This document shows, in pieces, positions 31,697 to 43,560 of a stretch of DNA of 64,000 nt (position 1 is the first letter of the stretch; each line of letters begins with the position of its first letter). The DNA comes from Arenicola marina. Taxonomy: Eukaryota > Annelida > Polychaeta > Arenicolidae. Both the position numbers and the translations under genes were made by a program. Location: the NCBI GenBank assembly GCA_964019135.1, contig OZ025256.1, positions 39,652,035-39,716,034 of the forward strand. Reading direction: 5' to 3'. The notes below the pieces were generated by a model. That model saw nothing but the letters and a program-made list of their open reading frames with translations. It searched no databases and had not been told where the DNA came from.

Positions 31697-31873
31697 GGAC
31701 CGCCGTGTCCGAGTGGTAGAACACTCGACAGCAGATCAATAGATCCCTGATTCTAAACCAGATCTTGGCGATTTAATCTGGGGCACCTGCCATCCAAATC
31801 ATATTTTGTTTCGCGGAGGCTCCTTGGTCTAATTTAGCCATCCTGTGCACAGACCGGGCCTCAAACAACAATT
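31697..31873 (+). mobile_element. tRNA-headed SINE-2-like segment in block C
   Basis: GTGTCCGAGTGGTAGAACAC resembles the A box of Ser/Leu-type tRNAs and TGATTCTAAACC a decayed B box. The segment continues to ACCGGGCCTCAAACAACAAT. The same segment is present at about 39449-39617 and 54603-54776, so it was part of block C before it multiplied. Confidence 0.55.
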
Positions 31874-31981
31874 TTTTTTTTCAGTTCCGAGCGCCTTTAC
31901 ACATGTGATATTCATTGGCTCATTTACTTCTATAGTTCCACAGTTCAATAACGAACACAACATGGCTTTGGGGGAGTCTCC

Positions 31982-32432
31982 CACTCTGCCAGCAGAGGGC
32001 ACTTGTTCCTCACATCACCTATGCCCCACCTCACGGTTGACCCCAACGATCTCGGGCTCACGAATGGTTTTAGAGTTGTTTTTTTATATTAAATATGGAA
32101 TTTTCGATGCAGAATTTGAAAAATATAGACATTCCGTTGTCGAATGATCACAATGGAAGAGTTAAGCTCACGGGATCAAAGTTCAAAACGCTTCACGTTT
32201 TTGACCTCGACCGCACTCGCAAATATAGTTCGAGAGTAACATGGCTTCAAATTATTCAAACTCAAATGCATTCGTCAATGCTAAACAGTGGTGTATTTGA
32301 TACCAGACTGCGAATCAATCTTAGATTAGATTCATTTCAATTTTCGCGTATGAAGGATCATTCTAGTGGTTAAATTTGACATGGGGCAGAGGGACTATGG
32401 CGCAAGCGTAACGCCCTCTGGCCGAGAGATCG
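31982..32432 (+). mobile_element. Family A inverted-repeat element, copy 2
   Basis: The element is flanked by GGAGTCTCCC at 31972-31981 and 32433-32442. Block C copies 2 and 3 show the uninterrupted site (near 39728 and 54898), confirming insertion. The left end has CTCTGCCAGCAGAGGGC and the right end the inverted GCCCTCTGGCCGAGAG. At 451 bp with no coding potential it is non-autonomous. The two copies differ by scattered substitutions, suggesting an old family. Confidence 0.85.
31989..32003 (+). promoter_or_regulatory. CTCF-like core motif, second copy
   Basis: CCAGCAGAGGGCACT also fits the CTCF core consensus throughout. It lies in the left end of family A copy 2, the same position as in copy 1. 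Confidence 0.4.
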
Positions 32433-32989
32433 GGAGTCTCCCTATCTTAGCTCGCAAGGAGTCGGGGGTTACCTCGAGGACATGGCTCCACTCTCCCTGC
32501 CTTCTCTCGTTGACGCGATATGACCAAAAGCGGTTAAAGCGCCCTGAATATACAACCAACCAACAACCATCTCGCCATCTCAGTTAGTAAGCAGGATGAG
32601 CGGCAGACACAAGGGTTGTGGATACCAACCCTGGCACCTGCATCTTGGGCAACTCATTTCATTGTCCTCCGAGATTTCTTGGTTTAATGTGGCGTTCATG
32701 TGTCAAATATCGGACCAAGCACACCAATATCTCATCATGGAGCCTCCTAGTACACACAAGTCGTCTAAAACTCCATCAAGATGAATTCATGTTATTTTTC
32801 AATGTCCGTTGTATGAGTTTAAACAAACATATATAGATGTGAACTACCGATCGACGAACACGGCTACCCTTAAATTGTATATATCCTGCTAATCCGTAAT
32901 CTTTATGTTTTACCCGTTATGTACTATGAGCGTAATGGCTTTCTACACGAAATACACTTACTACTATATGTATAATCATTCATATCTGG

Positions 32990-33970
32990 GAATAATATAG
33001 TTAATCTTGCCTTGTTTTATTATGTGGATGAATGTTCTGGTTTCTAAATGTTGGCATAGCTTCATTCTCCGTCAGGGGAAATAAAACCCCCCTTGGTAAG
33101 GGCAAAGACGAGAGCTGTGGTCTTTGGGTGGTGCGAGGTGGGCGGGTGGGGGGCGGGGGTGGGTGGGGGGGCGCTGTCTGATGAGGGAGGGAGGCGAAGT
33201 GGATGATATATTGATGTACCGGGGCGGTGATGTTCCTCCTGCCAGGTCGCTTCCTCTGCCCCTCGGTGGGCTGCATAGCGCCGTCTCGCGGATTGTTATT
33301 CACAAGGCCACCGGAGACGCCCCCTGGCGGCGTTGACCATTACCAGGCAAGGTGAAAGGCCGAGCAGGTCGAGGCTGTTCCACACACCAACAAGGGCATA
33401 GCGCCACAAATATGGGGTAAAGGCTTTGACTCTGTTATGGGTTTTCGCCCCTCCCAGGCATAAAATTTCTTGACGACTCCCATTAATCAAGTCTCGCGAC
33501 TTAGGCTATGATTGGTCCTAGGGGGCGTGGTGCTGACAATGCTGAAGGCCTGAATGTCTGTTGGACTGGGTGGTGAGGAGAGGGAAGGGGGTAGGGGGGG
33601 GGGGGTGATAATCGTGCAGGGACGCGTTTTTAAGCCCAATTTATATCCGTGGTCAAAAATGAGAGCGCCCCGCTAGCGATTTAGAGTCTCCATTATGGAC
33701 AGAGCGTCGGATATTAAGCTGTAGAGCCATGTTGAAAATATTAAAGTTTTTTACAGAATTTTTTTCACTGACAAACATAATGAAGCCTACCGCTATGTAG
33801 AATAGTTTCAACTGAAAAGTGTATTTACGTCCTTGTAAAAAAAGAGAGGAAATATATACGTAATAATTAAGAAGACATTTTGTTAAATGCTCTATTTTGG
33901 CGATATTATGAATGCGGAAATGTGTGGCTTTATTGTGTATTGCGTCATAACAGTTATCTAGGACCTGCAT
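32990..33970 (+). repeat. Block E, copy 1
   Basis: It starts at TTAATCTTGCCTTG and matches 55270-56271 over nearly 1 kb, with about 95% identity in the right two thirds (for example GTGATAATCGTGCAGGGACG and the following 120 bp). It includes G-runs at 33592-33605, and the interior has no convincing coding frame. The high similarity marks this as the youngest long duplication in the window. Confidence 0.85.
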
Positions 33971-34440
33971 CCGGGGCCAGTTTCATCTCATCTCATTTCA
34001 TTATCCTCGGAGATGTCTTGGCTTAATGTGGCGTTCATGTGTAAAATAAAGGGCCAACCACTTCTTGGGCACACAAGTCGTCTAAAAGGCAGGCACTAAC
34101 GTTTCGTTTGCCACGTCTCCTCATCAAGATAACTTTCATGTTATTTCTCGATGCCCGTTGTATGACGAATTAAGACATTCATATATAGATGTGAACTACA
34201 GATCGAAGAACTCCTCGCAAATGTTCGCTAAATAGATTAAGTCCCACAATAAGCAAGACATACTGAATTGATCAATTTATTTATGTAAGGCAGAAAGTTT
34301 GCATCAAGCGAACGGCGAAACTTAAATTTTATAGGTCCTGTTACACCGAAATATTATATGGGCCTGATGGCTTCCTATATGAAATAAACTTACTTCTATA
34401 TATATATATGTATATCTGGGAATACTATAATTAATCTTGC
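33971..34440 (+). repeat. Block C fragment (3' part)
   Basis: From TTTCATCTCATCTCATTTCA through GGCTTAATGTGGCGTTCATG to GATGTGAACTACAGATCGAA, this repeats the 3' part of block C found at 32650-32860, 39945-40190 and 55070-55240. The left portions of C are missing here. Confidence 0.75.
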
Positions 34441-37400
34441 CTTGCTTTATTATATTGATGAATTTATAATATTCCTCAGGAAGGAGTTCAACACGGTTCA
34501 GCTCATATTTTGCACATAAAGTAAGCAAAATGTAGGGGATGCGTCCCCAGTCCTGAGCGTTATCCTAGAGCTTAATGTGTGTCATGGGTATGAATCCAGT
34601 AAACTAGTCAAATGTTTCGGACCTTATGCTAAATCAATTCATTTTCATTGGAGCAGAATCGAACCAGACAGGCACGCAACATTCTCCAGCGTACAGCCAT
34701 TTCGGTCCCCGGGTTAAAATTAATCCAATACAAGGCCGTAACTTGTGGTGTGTTTTTACATCAACCATTACATATGTCCTCATCTAAGGTATGTGGTCTG
34801 GTCTGGGTCGACCGTCGCATTACGGCTTTTCTATAAATAATGTCGAGATATATTCGATCATTATTTATACAAAAAAACAAAACAATGGCGGCGTCTTCCG
34901 TTTTATGAATAATATTAACGTAGTGTCTGTATATATGTTGGGTTGATGAAAAAACAAACAATTTATCTGTATCGGGTCGTTTCCCTTTTCTCTTGCCGAG
35001 GGCAATAGCGACAGATAGGTCGGAGTGATTCCAGAAGGACGAACCGACAGAGGTAAGGCAGCATCGCTCTGGTCGCGACCCCTGGTGGCAGCAGCTGGTA
35101 AGTGTGTTTTTGACATACGGGCAGTGCGCCGGGCAGGGCAGGAGCTCTAATGACACTGCTGGGTCGATCGCGGGCCAGACGACAAAGGAATTTTTGTATC
35201 CGTGCTTGCTTGGTCGTACAAACGGCGGATTGGGCAGAAAGAGGGTTCACAATAATTAGATCCCCCCCGCCCCACTTCCGGCCCTGCTGAATAAAATTAC
35301 GTTTCCCTCCGATCCATCCGTCAGATGTTGTACCCCCCCCCCACTCCCATGCTTCCTTTCACGCTAGGCGTTGCGTAAGCGTGCATAATATTCCTCAGGA
35401 AGCCGGGGTCCAACACTGTTCAACTCATAAATTGCACATAAAACTAAACTATAAAACAAAAGGTAGGGGTGAGCCCCCAGGAGCGCCACTTTACCTCCTC
35501 CCCCTCCCTTCACGTCATGGGGGTCACCTATGCGTTGCCATGCAACCTCCATGGATAACGACATGGTCTATATATAGTGACAACCATCCGGCCATAGATC
35601 CCGTTAAACCCACAATGACGTTCACAATGCTGTTGATTAATATCGCACCCATCAAAAATTAATTACACCCATTGTAAAGTGTGCACCATATCGTTCTACT
35701 AACACATCGGAGATAGGTAAAAAATCGATTATGTTATTCCAATTAAACTTGATGTGTATGAACCGCATAAACTAGTCAACTGGTTCAGACTCTATACTTA
35801 GTCACCACATTTTGATGCAAAATGTGGTGACTAAGTCAAGGAACGTAACATTTTCCAGCGAAGAGCTGTTTCGGTCAACGGCTTTAATTAATCCAATACA
35901 CAGCTGTGATTTGCGCCGTGTTTTTACATCAAACATTACATTTGTTCTGATCCATCGAATGTCGTCCGGTCTGACTCGGCCGGGGCATTACGGCTGCTCT
36001 GCAAATAACGAAACATATCCGATCATTATTTTTTTTTAAAGAATGAATTGACAATAATAACGACGGCGGCTTCCGTTGGCTGCCGTCAATATGAATGATA
36101 TTGGTGTAGTGCCTGTAGATTTCTCTCATACAAGAACTGATTTTTTTCATGCCAGCAATAAACGCAACATGCTTTCATGCCGGTGTTCGTCCAAATCAAC
36201 GTCGCTCTTACCGGACAGACAAATATCAATACTTTCCTACGATATGGCAGAAATGACCTATGACGGCTTAAAAGCTTTCCATTAACGAAATGCCATCCCA
36301 GTTATCTCGTAGAGGATTTGCCTGACCGCATTAATGTCTGAACAACGGTAGACATGCCCAGTACAGATCGTATCTTTTTCGAAATCAATCTGTTTTCTGG
36401 CGAAACGTAGGCCATTCCCATGGTGACTGTGTGGCAGTGGAAGCATTATGGACGCAACACTGAGACAAATAGAAAGGAACTAATTGGAAGATGAAAGATT
36501 GCTTTGTTCCCTGTCCCGTACGCAACCGTCGTTTGTAGTGTTGTTTTATTCACGTTCCTGGGACCGGCAGCTAACACGATCATTTCACCCCAATTAATTA
36601 ATTTAACGTTTTATCAAAGCTATACATAAACACGCCTTTTCGTCTTTGCCTGCTCTCGTAATATGCATAGTGATATGGTGAAGGTTACATTGCGTTGGAG
36701 CCGGATGAAATATTCCTTTGTTTCCTTCCCCGCGAGTAATCATTTGCAGTGCTGTTTTGTTCACTTTATACCTGGGACCGGCAACTAACATGATCAATAA
36801 TTAATTTAACGTTTTATCAAAGATATGCATTTTCGTCTTTGCCTGCTCCGGTAATATGTATCGTGATATGGTGAAGATTGCATTGCAGCATTGGATCAGG
36901 ACATTTGTTGGAAGTCGCCTTGAGATTGGGAGAACAATATAATGCTCCTCACTCCTTGCAAAATGGGAGAAAGAGAAATAGAGAGACATGGAAAGGCAAA
37001 ATGGGGACATGTTTTAGTCTTCATCATCATTTATTCAAGGGCAGGAGGTTGCTCCCTGGAAAACCACTCTATGATTGTTGGTTCATCCAGTGGCAAGTTT
37101 GTGAATGCGCAAATAATTTATTATCTCATAAATGTATAGAGTCACCCCTGTCATTGTGAAACAAATCTAGAAACGTAATCTGCATGTAACGCTATTCTAT
37201 TAATTCTGAAATCTCGTCTAGATCGTCTTCTTGGTAATACCGCATTTATCTCGGGAAATCCCAGGCAGTCCGACTTCCATGTCTATCTGTGGCTGTGGCT
37301 TTCTTTATCTTGCTCTCTATCACCCAGTTTGGCCAGACCGCAATGTCTGCGCAAAGATGTTTTCGATGTTTGCACCCCGAAGACCTAATGCTACACAGAT

Positions 37401-39235
37401 ACCAAGTCTATGGCACTGAACGAAAATCCACACGAGCGGCCACCTAGAGCTGTGGTATCCAATCGTCGTCAAAGATGATAAAAAAACTGGAGACTCAATT
37501 GGCAAAATATTGATTGGCATCACTCAGCACGGGCTGTGGCGCGGCGGCGTGGTGCGGTGCGGGCGGCCACGGTCCCTCCCTGAGATCTGATATACGGCGC
37601 AATGCTATTTGCTGCCACCTCTAAAGGGTGGCCACGCCGCGCCGATTCTCCCACCTTCCCTCCCCCCTCCCTCCCTATCCCCGCCCTAACCCTAACGCGA
37701 CCGCCGACATTTGATTTGAGCGGCCATACCGCGGGGGAGATAGCCGCGGTTTGCCCCTCATCTCTATGCGACTTACTAATGAGAAGTACTAGTTTTTCAT
37801 GAAACCCCACCCCTCTTCAACAAAGACGCGTCCCTCAATATTGACTGGTTTTAATCATCCGCAGATAAATGGCACACTTCTCGTGCGTCGACTGGCACTG
37901 CACTCACGCATCCGTCCCACTAGCTGCAAACAATATATTGAAGCACACCCTGGTATGTTGCACAAGTCGAAGGAATTTATCGAATAACACGGCGGCTTTC
38001 TTCTGGTGATGATTCCGCGTCATTGCGCGGTGGCAACACTGCCATTGTGGTAATTGAATCACTTGCATGTCATGGTCCCCAATATAGAATGAAGCGTTAA
38101 ATAACGCTACGATATCCCTGTAGACCAGTGTTCCGCAGACCAAATGTGGCCGGGGAAGGCAGCTATCTACATGGGAAATTTCTATAGCTGGAAAGCCGCC
38201 CCGCCCATTCCGGCAAGAAAAAATATATAAGAATCAATTTCGCCTGGATTAAAACCGTTTTTATTTAAATGGCCGTCATGCCTATCAAAAACAGACGTTC
38301 TGGTGAAGTGGTAGTGCGGTCCCCAATGCGACGTCGGCTGATTGCTAGCGATACGGTAGGAATCATTTGGTTGCCAAGACGACGCTGCACGCCGAGGTAA
38401 ATGAGAGGCGTAAAATGAAAGGCGATACCTGCCACAGTGAGACTCGTGAATCAAGTAAATAAAAAAGAATCAATGTTTTATCTGCAGGCGATTTATCTTG
38501 AGGATCTCATGGAATATTTCACATCTTAAGGTTTACTATTCGATTCAAGTGTAGACGGAGACAACGTTAATGCTGAGGACATCAGTAAGTCAATGAATTG
38601 TACGGAAAGAGAAACTATTCATGCTTGACCCATTGCCACTTACATGAAGTGCCCACAAGGCATTTTGTGCATTGGGAGTAGTTTGAGGGAAGGAAAAACA
38701 AAAGCAATGCTGAGGCCCTTTCCATCTGAGGAAAGTGACGCTAAAATCGAAAAAAAACTGGTAAAGGCGAATGCCATTTGAGTGAAGTGATGCCGACGGA
38801 TTTCATGACCCATGAAGATCGGATTATGTGACCTATTTCATGATTCAAGAAGTGTGGATGATCTTTTAGGACTGAATTATGCAACCAAAAAAATTAGACT
38901 TTGAGACTGGTTAACTGCTCCCATGCGCTACAGGTGTTGCATGATATAGCTGATTAACTACCAATACATGATGCTTTATATATCGGATTTAAGTAGCTAT
39001 AAAGATTGCATTACACGGCTGATTTAATTACAAATACATGTTGCTTTACAAACTTGGTTAGACGTCCAATATATGTTGCATGGCGTAGTAGTAGTAATTT
39101 CAATTTTAGAAGTACAGATGAATTTGTTACGTGAGATTTAAAGTCAGATTGTAATTCTATAACATGCTCGATGCCACATTGTAATAAACGGCGAGGTTTA
39201 CAGTGTTTCTTACGGCGTGGCTTACTCTTGGCTAT
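34441..39235 (+). repeat. Block D, copy 1 (about 4.8 kb)
   Basis: This is a long non-coding block recognised by ordered landmarks shared with copies 2-5: GCAGGGCAGGAGCTCTAATG (35133), GATGTGTATGAACCGCATAA (35750), GCTTTAATTAATCCAATACA (35880), a GC-rich patch GGGCGGCCACGGTCCCTCCC (37561), ATAACACGGCGGCTTTCTTC (37984), and AACGTTAATGCTGAGGACAT (38564). It also contains an internal diverged duplication: 34470-34880 and 35390-36100 are versions of the same sequence. No frame is conserved as a plausible protein. The type of element is unknown. It passes into block C at its right end. Confidence 0.8.
35796..35836. other. Perfect 19-bp hairpin private to D copy 1
   Basis: ACTTAGTCACCACATTTTG and its exact reverse complement are separated by ATG. 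The other D copies have the left arm but continue with AAAATTGAACCAGAGAGG instead of the right arm. The right arm was therefore copied from the left one by template switching. Confidence 0.85.
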
Positions 39236-40185
39236 AAATGTAGGGCCAGATTGAAATGTACACGGTTCCTACAGCCGATGGCAACCACAGTGGGCCTTCA
39301 ATTTTATGTGGCGGCTCCGTGATATAAATAGAGGAAAAAAGATTCAGTGGACAATTATTTAATAATAATTTATTTGGACAATGTATATCTGTATTGCGAG
39401 ATGTCCCAAAAGTGGTCTGCAGTGCACAGTGCCATGTGGTATCAGTCCTGGCTGAGTGGTAGAACACTCGACAGCATATCAATAGGTCCCTGATTCCAAA
39501 CCCGGTCTTAGCGATCTAATCTAGGGCACCTGCCATCCAAACCATACTTTGTCTCGCGGAGGCTCCTTGATCTAGTTTAGCCATCCTGTGCACAAACCGG
39601 GCCTCAAACAACAATCGGTTCATTTTTTCCGTTCCGAGCCCCTTCACCCGTGGGTGTGGCATTCACTGGTTCCATTAGGTCCATAGCTTCATAGTTCAAT
39701 AGTTATTACGAACACAACATTTATCAGGGGGGCGTCTCCCTATCTTAGTTCGCAAAGAGTAGCGGGTTACCTTGGGGACATGGCCTTCCTCTCCTTCCCT
39801 TCTCCGCATATGACCAGAAGTGGTTAACGCGTCCTGAATATACAATCAACCATCAACTATCTCCCTATCTCAGTTAGTAAGCAGGTTGAGCTGCAGACGC
39901 AAGGGTTGTGGATGCGAACCCTGGCACCTGCATCGGGGAAAGTTTCATCTCACCTCATTTCATTGTCCTGGGAGCTCTCTTGGCTTTGTGTGGCGTTCAT
40001 GTGTACAATAACGGGCCAAGCACACCAGTATTTCCGTATTGAGCCTTCTTGTGCACGCAAGTCGTCTCAAACGCAGACACTCACGTTTCATTTGCTACGC
40101 CTCTCCATCAAGATGAATTTCACGTTATTTTTCGATGCCCATTGTATGACCAATTAAGACATTCATTTATAGATGTGAACTACCG
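39236..40185 (+). repeat. Block C, copy 2
   Basis: Opens with GGGCCAGATTGAAATGTACA and runs through the SINE-2-like segment (about 39449-39617), an uninterrupted site for family A (39728), a SINE-1 3' part (39745-39860) and the GGCGTTCATGTGTACAATAA tail. It has no SINE-1 insertion at GTGATATAAATAG. It lies between D copies 1 and 2. Confidence 0.8.
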
Positions 40186-43100
40186 ATTGAAGAACTCCCC
40201 ACAACTCCTACAGATACAGAAAGAGGGTTCACAATAATTTGATAGCGCCCCCATCCCCGGATTCCCCTCGCCCCCCACCTGCTGCAGTAAATTGAGCTTG
40301 CTCCGGTCGTCAGATGGTGTACCCCTCCCCCCCCCCCCTCTTGGCCCTTCTTCCCCTTCACACGCCCCCTTTCACTGTAAGCATCGCGGTAACGTGCATA
40401 ATATTCCTCAGGAAGGACTTCAAAACGGTTCACCTCATAGATTGCACATAAAGTAAGCAAAATGTAGGGGATGCGTCCCCAGTCCTGAGCGTTACCCTAG
40501 AGCTTAATGTGTGTCATGGGTATGAACCCAGTAAACTAGTCAACTGTTTCAGACCTTATGCTGAATCAACTCATTTTCATTGGAGCAGAATCGAACCAGA
40601 CAGGCACGCAACATTCTCCAGCGTACAGCCATTTCAGTCCATGGGTTTAAAATTAATCCAATACAAGGCTGTAACTTGCGGTGTTTTTACATCAACTATT
40701 ACATATGTCCTCATCCATGGTATGTCGTATGTTCTGGCTTGGCCGTCGCATTACGGCTGTTCTGCAAAGAACGTCGAGATATATTCGATGATTATTCATA
40801 CATAAAAAAATGACGGTGTCTTCCGTTTTATGAATGATATTAACGTAGTGTCTGTATATATATGGAGTTGTTTGAAAAAATATTATTGATCTGTATCGCG
40901 GCGTTTCCCTTTTCTCTTGCCGAGGGCAATAGCGACAGATAAAGGTCGGAGTGATTCCAGAAGGACCAACCGACGTAAGTAACGCAGCGTCGCTCTGGCC
41001 GCAACCCCTGGTGGCAGTAGCTGATAAGTGTGTTTTAGACATACGGGCAGTGCGCCGGGCAGGGCAGGAGCTCTAATGACACAGCTGGGGTCGATCCATG
41101 CTTGGTCTTACAAACGGCGGATTGGGCAGAAAGACGGTTAACAATAATTAGATCCCCCCCCCTCCTCTCACACACACACTCCCTATCCGGCCCTGCTGAA
41201 TAAAATTGCAGCTCCCTCCGGTGGTCGTCCGATACTGTACCCCCCTCCCCCTTCCTTCCCCATCCCACGCTTCCTCTCACACTAGGCGTCGCGTAAGCGT
41301 GCACAATATTCCTCAGGAAGTTTGGGGCCAACACTGTTCAACTCATAAATTGCACATAAAACTAAACAAAGATAAAGGTGAGCCCCTAAGAGCGCCATTT
41401 TACAACCCGCCCCCCCCCCTCACCCTCCTTCCACGTCATGGGGGTTGCCTATGCGTTGCCATGCTGCCTCCATGGATAACGACATGGTCTGTGTATGGTG
41501 ACAACCATCCAGCCTCAGATCCCGTAAAACCCACAATAACGTTCACAATGCTGTTGATTAAATACGTACCCGATCAAAAATTAATTATGCCCATTGTAAA
41601 ATGTGCCTCACATCGTTCTATTAATACGTCGGAGAAAAAATAAAATCATTTCCGCTTTTTTCTATAAAAGTTGATGTGTATGAACCGCATAAACTAGTCA
41701 ACAACTGGTTCCGACCGTATACTTAGTCACCTCATTTTGATGCAAAATTGAACCAGAGAGGAATGTAACATTTGCCAGCGTAGAGCTGTTTCGGTCAATG
41801 GCTTTAATTAATCCAATACACAGCTGTGATTTGTGGCGTGATTACATATGTCCTCACCCAAGGTATGGCGTCTGGTCTGGCTCGGCCGTCGCATAACGGC
41901 TGTTCTGCAAATACCTTCGAGACATACCAAAAAAAGAGAGAAGTAATTGGCACTAATAGCAACCACGGGTTCCGTTGGCTTCCATCAATAGGAATGATAT
42001 TGGTGAAGTGTCTGTAGATTTCTCTCAGAAAAGAACTGCTTTCAAGCCGGTGTCCATCCAAGTAATCGTCGTTCTTACCGGACAGAACAACATCAATACT
42101 TTTCGAAGATATGGCAGAAATGGCCTATGACAGCTTAAAGGCTTTCCACTAAAGAAATGCCATCGGAGTAGAGGATTTTCCTGATCGTATCAAAGTCTGA
42201 ACAAGGCAGATTTGCTCAGTACATTGCCCAGATATTTCTAGAACTCCCATGCTGACTGTGTCACTGGAAACACTATGAAAGCGGAACTAAGACAAATAGA
42301 AAGGGACTAAATGGAAAATGAAAGATAGTTTTGTTTCCTTGTCCGTGCGTATCCATTTGCAGTGCTGTTTTGGTTCACATTCCTGGGACCGGCGGCTAAG
42401 ACGATCAATAATTAATTTAACGTTTTATCAAACGCCTTTTCGTCTTCATCCCGGGGAATTCCAGATATTAATCTAACCTCCAAGTCTATCTGTGGCTGTT
42501 GTTTTCTTCATCTTTTCGTCTTCATCTCGGGAAATTCCATGTATTAATCTGACCTCCAAGTCTATCTGTGGCTGTTGTTTTCTTCGTCTTGCTCTCCATC
42601 ACCCAGTTTGGCCAGAGCGCTGTGTCTGCGTTAAGATGTTTTCGATGTATACGGTCCGAAGAGCTAATGCCACACAGATACCAAGTCTATGGCCCTTAAA
42701 GAAAATCCACACCAGTGGTCACCAAGAATTGCGGTATCCACTCGTCGTCAAAAATGATGCAAAACTGGAGATTCAATTGGTAGTTGGGGCCCCGGGAAAT
42801 ATTGATTGGCATCACTCAGCACGGGCTGCGGCGCCGCGGCGCGGTGCGGTGCGGGCGGCCACGGTCCCTCCCTGAGATCTGATATACGGCGCAATGCCAT
42901 TTGCTTCACCTCTAAGGGTGGCCACGCCGCGCCGATTCTCCCACCTTCCCACCCCCTCCCTCCGACTCCCGCCCTGCCCCTCCCCGACACCGCGGCGGCC
43001 GGCAATTTTCCAGTTGATTTGAGCGGACATAACGCGGAGGAGATAGCTGCGGTTTGCCCCTCATCTCTATGTGACTTAGTAATGAGAAGTGCTAGTTTTC

Positions 43101-43560
43101 CATGACACCCCCCCACCACCCCCACCCCTCAACAAAGGCGCGTCCCTCAATATTGACTGGATTTAATCATCCGGAGATAAATGGCACAATTCTCGTGCGT
43201 CGACTGGCACTGCACTCACGCATCCGCCCCGCTGGCTGCAAACAATATATTGAAGCACACACCCTGCAGCTGTTGGCAAAGCGCTGGAGTTCGGACTCTT
43301 TTACTTGGTAAGTCGAGGGATTTTATCGAATAACACGGCAGCTTTCTTCTGGTTATCATTCCGCGTCATTGCGCGGCGGCAAACACCGCCATCGTGGGAA
43401 TTGAATCACTTGCATGCCATGGCCTACAATATAGGAATGAAGTGTTACATAACGCTACGATATCGTTGTTGACCCGTGTTCTTCCGACCAAATGTGGCCT
43501 GGGAAGGCAGCAATTTACATGTGAACGGGTCCTTCAACATTGCCGCCACGTTAGCTAGAA
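40186..43560 (+). repeat. Block D, copy 2
   Basis: The same landmarks as copy 1 occur at a shift of about 5.93 kb in the left half (GCAGGGCAGGAGCTCTAATG at 41061, GATGTGTATGAACC at 41673) and about 5.3 kb at the GC-rich patch (42854), because of internal deletions. Its left part includes an extra copy of the CAGAAAGAGGGTTCACAATA block (40208), which recurs at about 41128. The right part fades after 43560 into low-copy DNA. Confidence 0.8.

Larger units (their letters stand above)
30816..32990 (+). repeat. Block C, copy 1 (with SINE and family A insertions)
   Basis: It begins near GGGCCAGATTGAAATGTACA, which also opens the copies at 39236 and 54366. Between 30865 and about 31280 this copy has extra sequence not seen in the others. 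The block then runs through CTCCGTGATATAAATG, an old tRNA-like segment (31697-31870), a SINE 3' part (32443-32575) and a tail with GTGTGGCGTTCATGTGT-type sequence to about 32860. It is non-coding. A SINE (31303-31561) and a family A element (31982-32432) are later insertions, because the other two copies have empty sites. Confidence 0.75.

Noticed and set aside
34963-35250. Minus-strand open frames recurring in all D copies (containing LELLPCPA-CPYVK) as a conserved gene
   Set aside because: The similarity is explained by the DNA repeat itself. Competing frames on the same strand are equally open, and indels between copies do not respect any frame.
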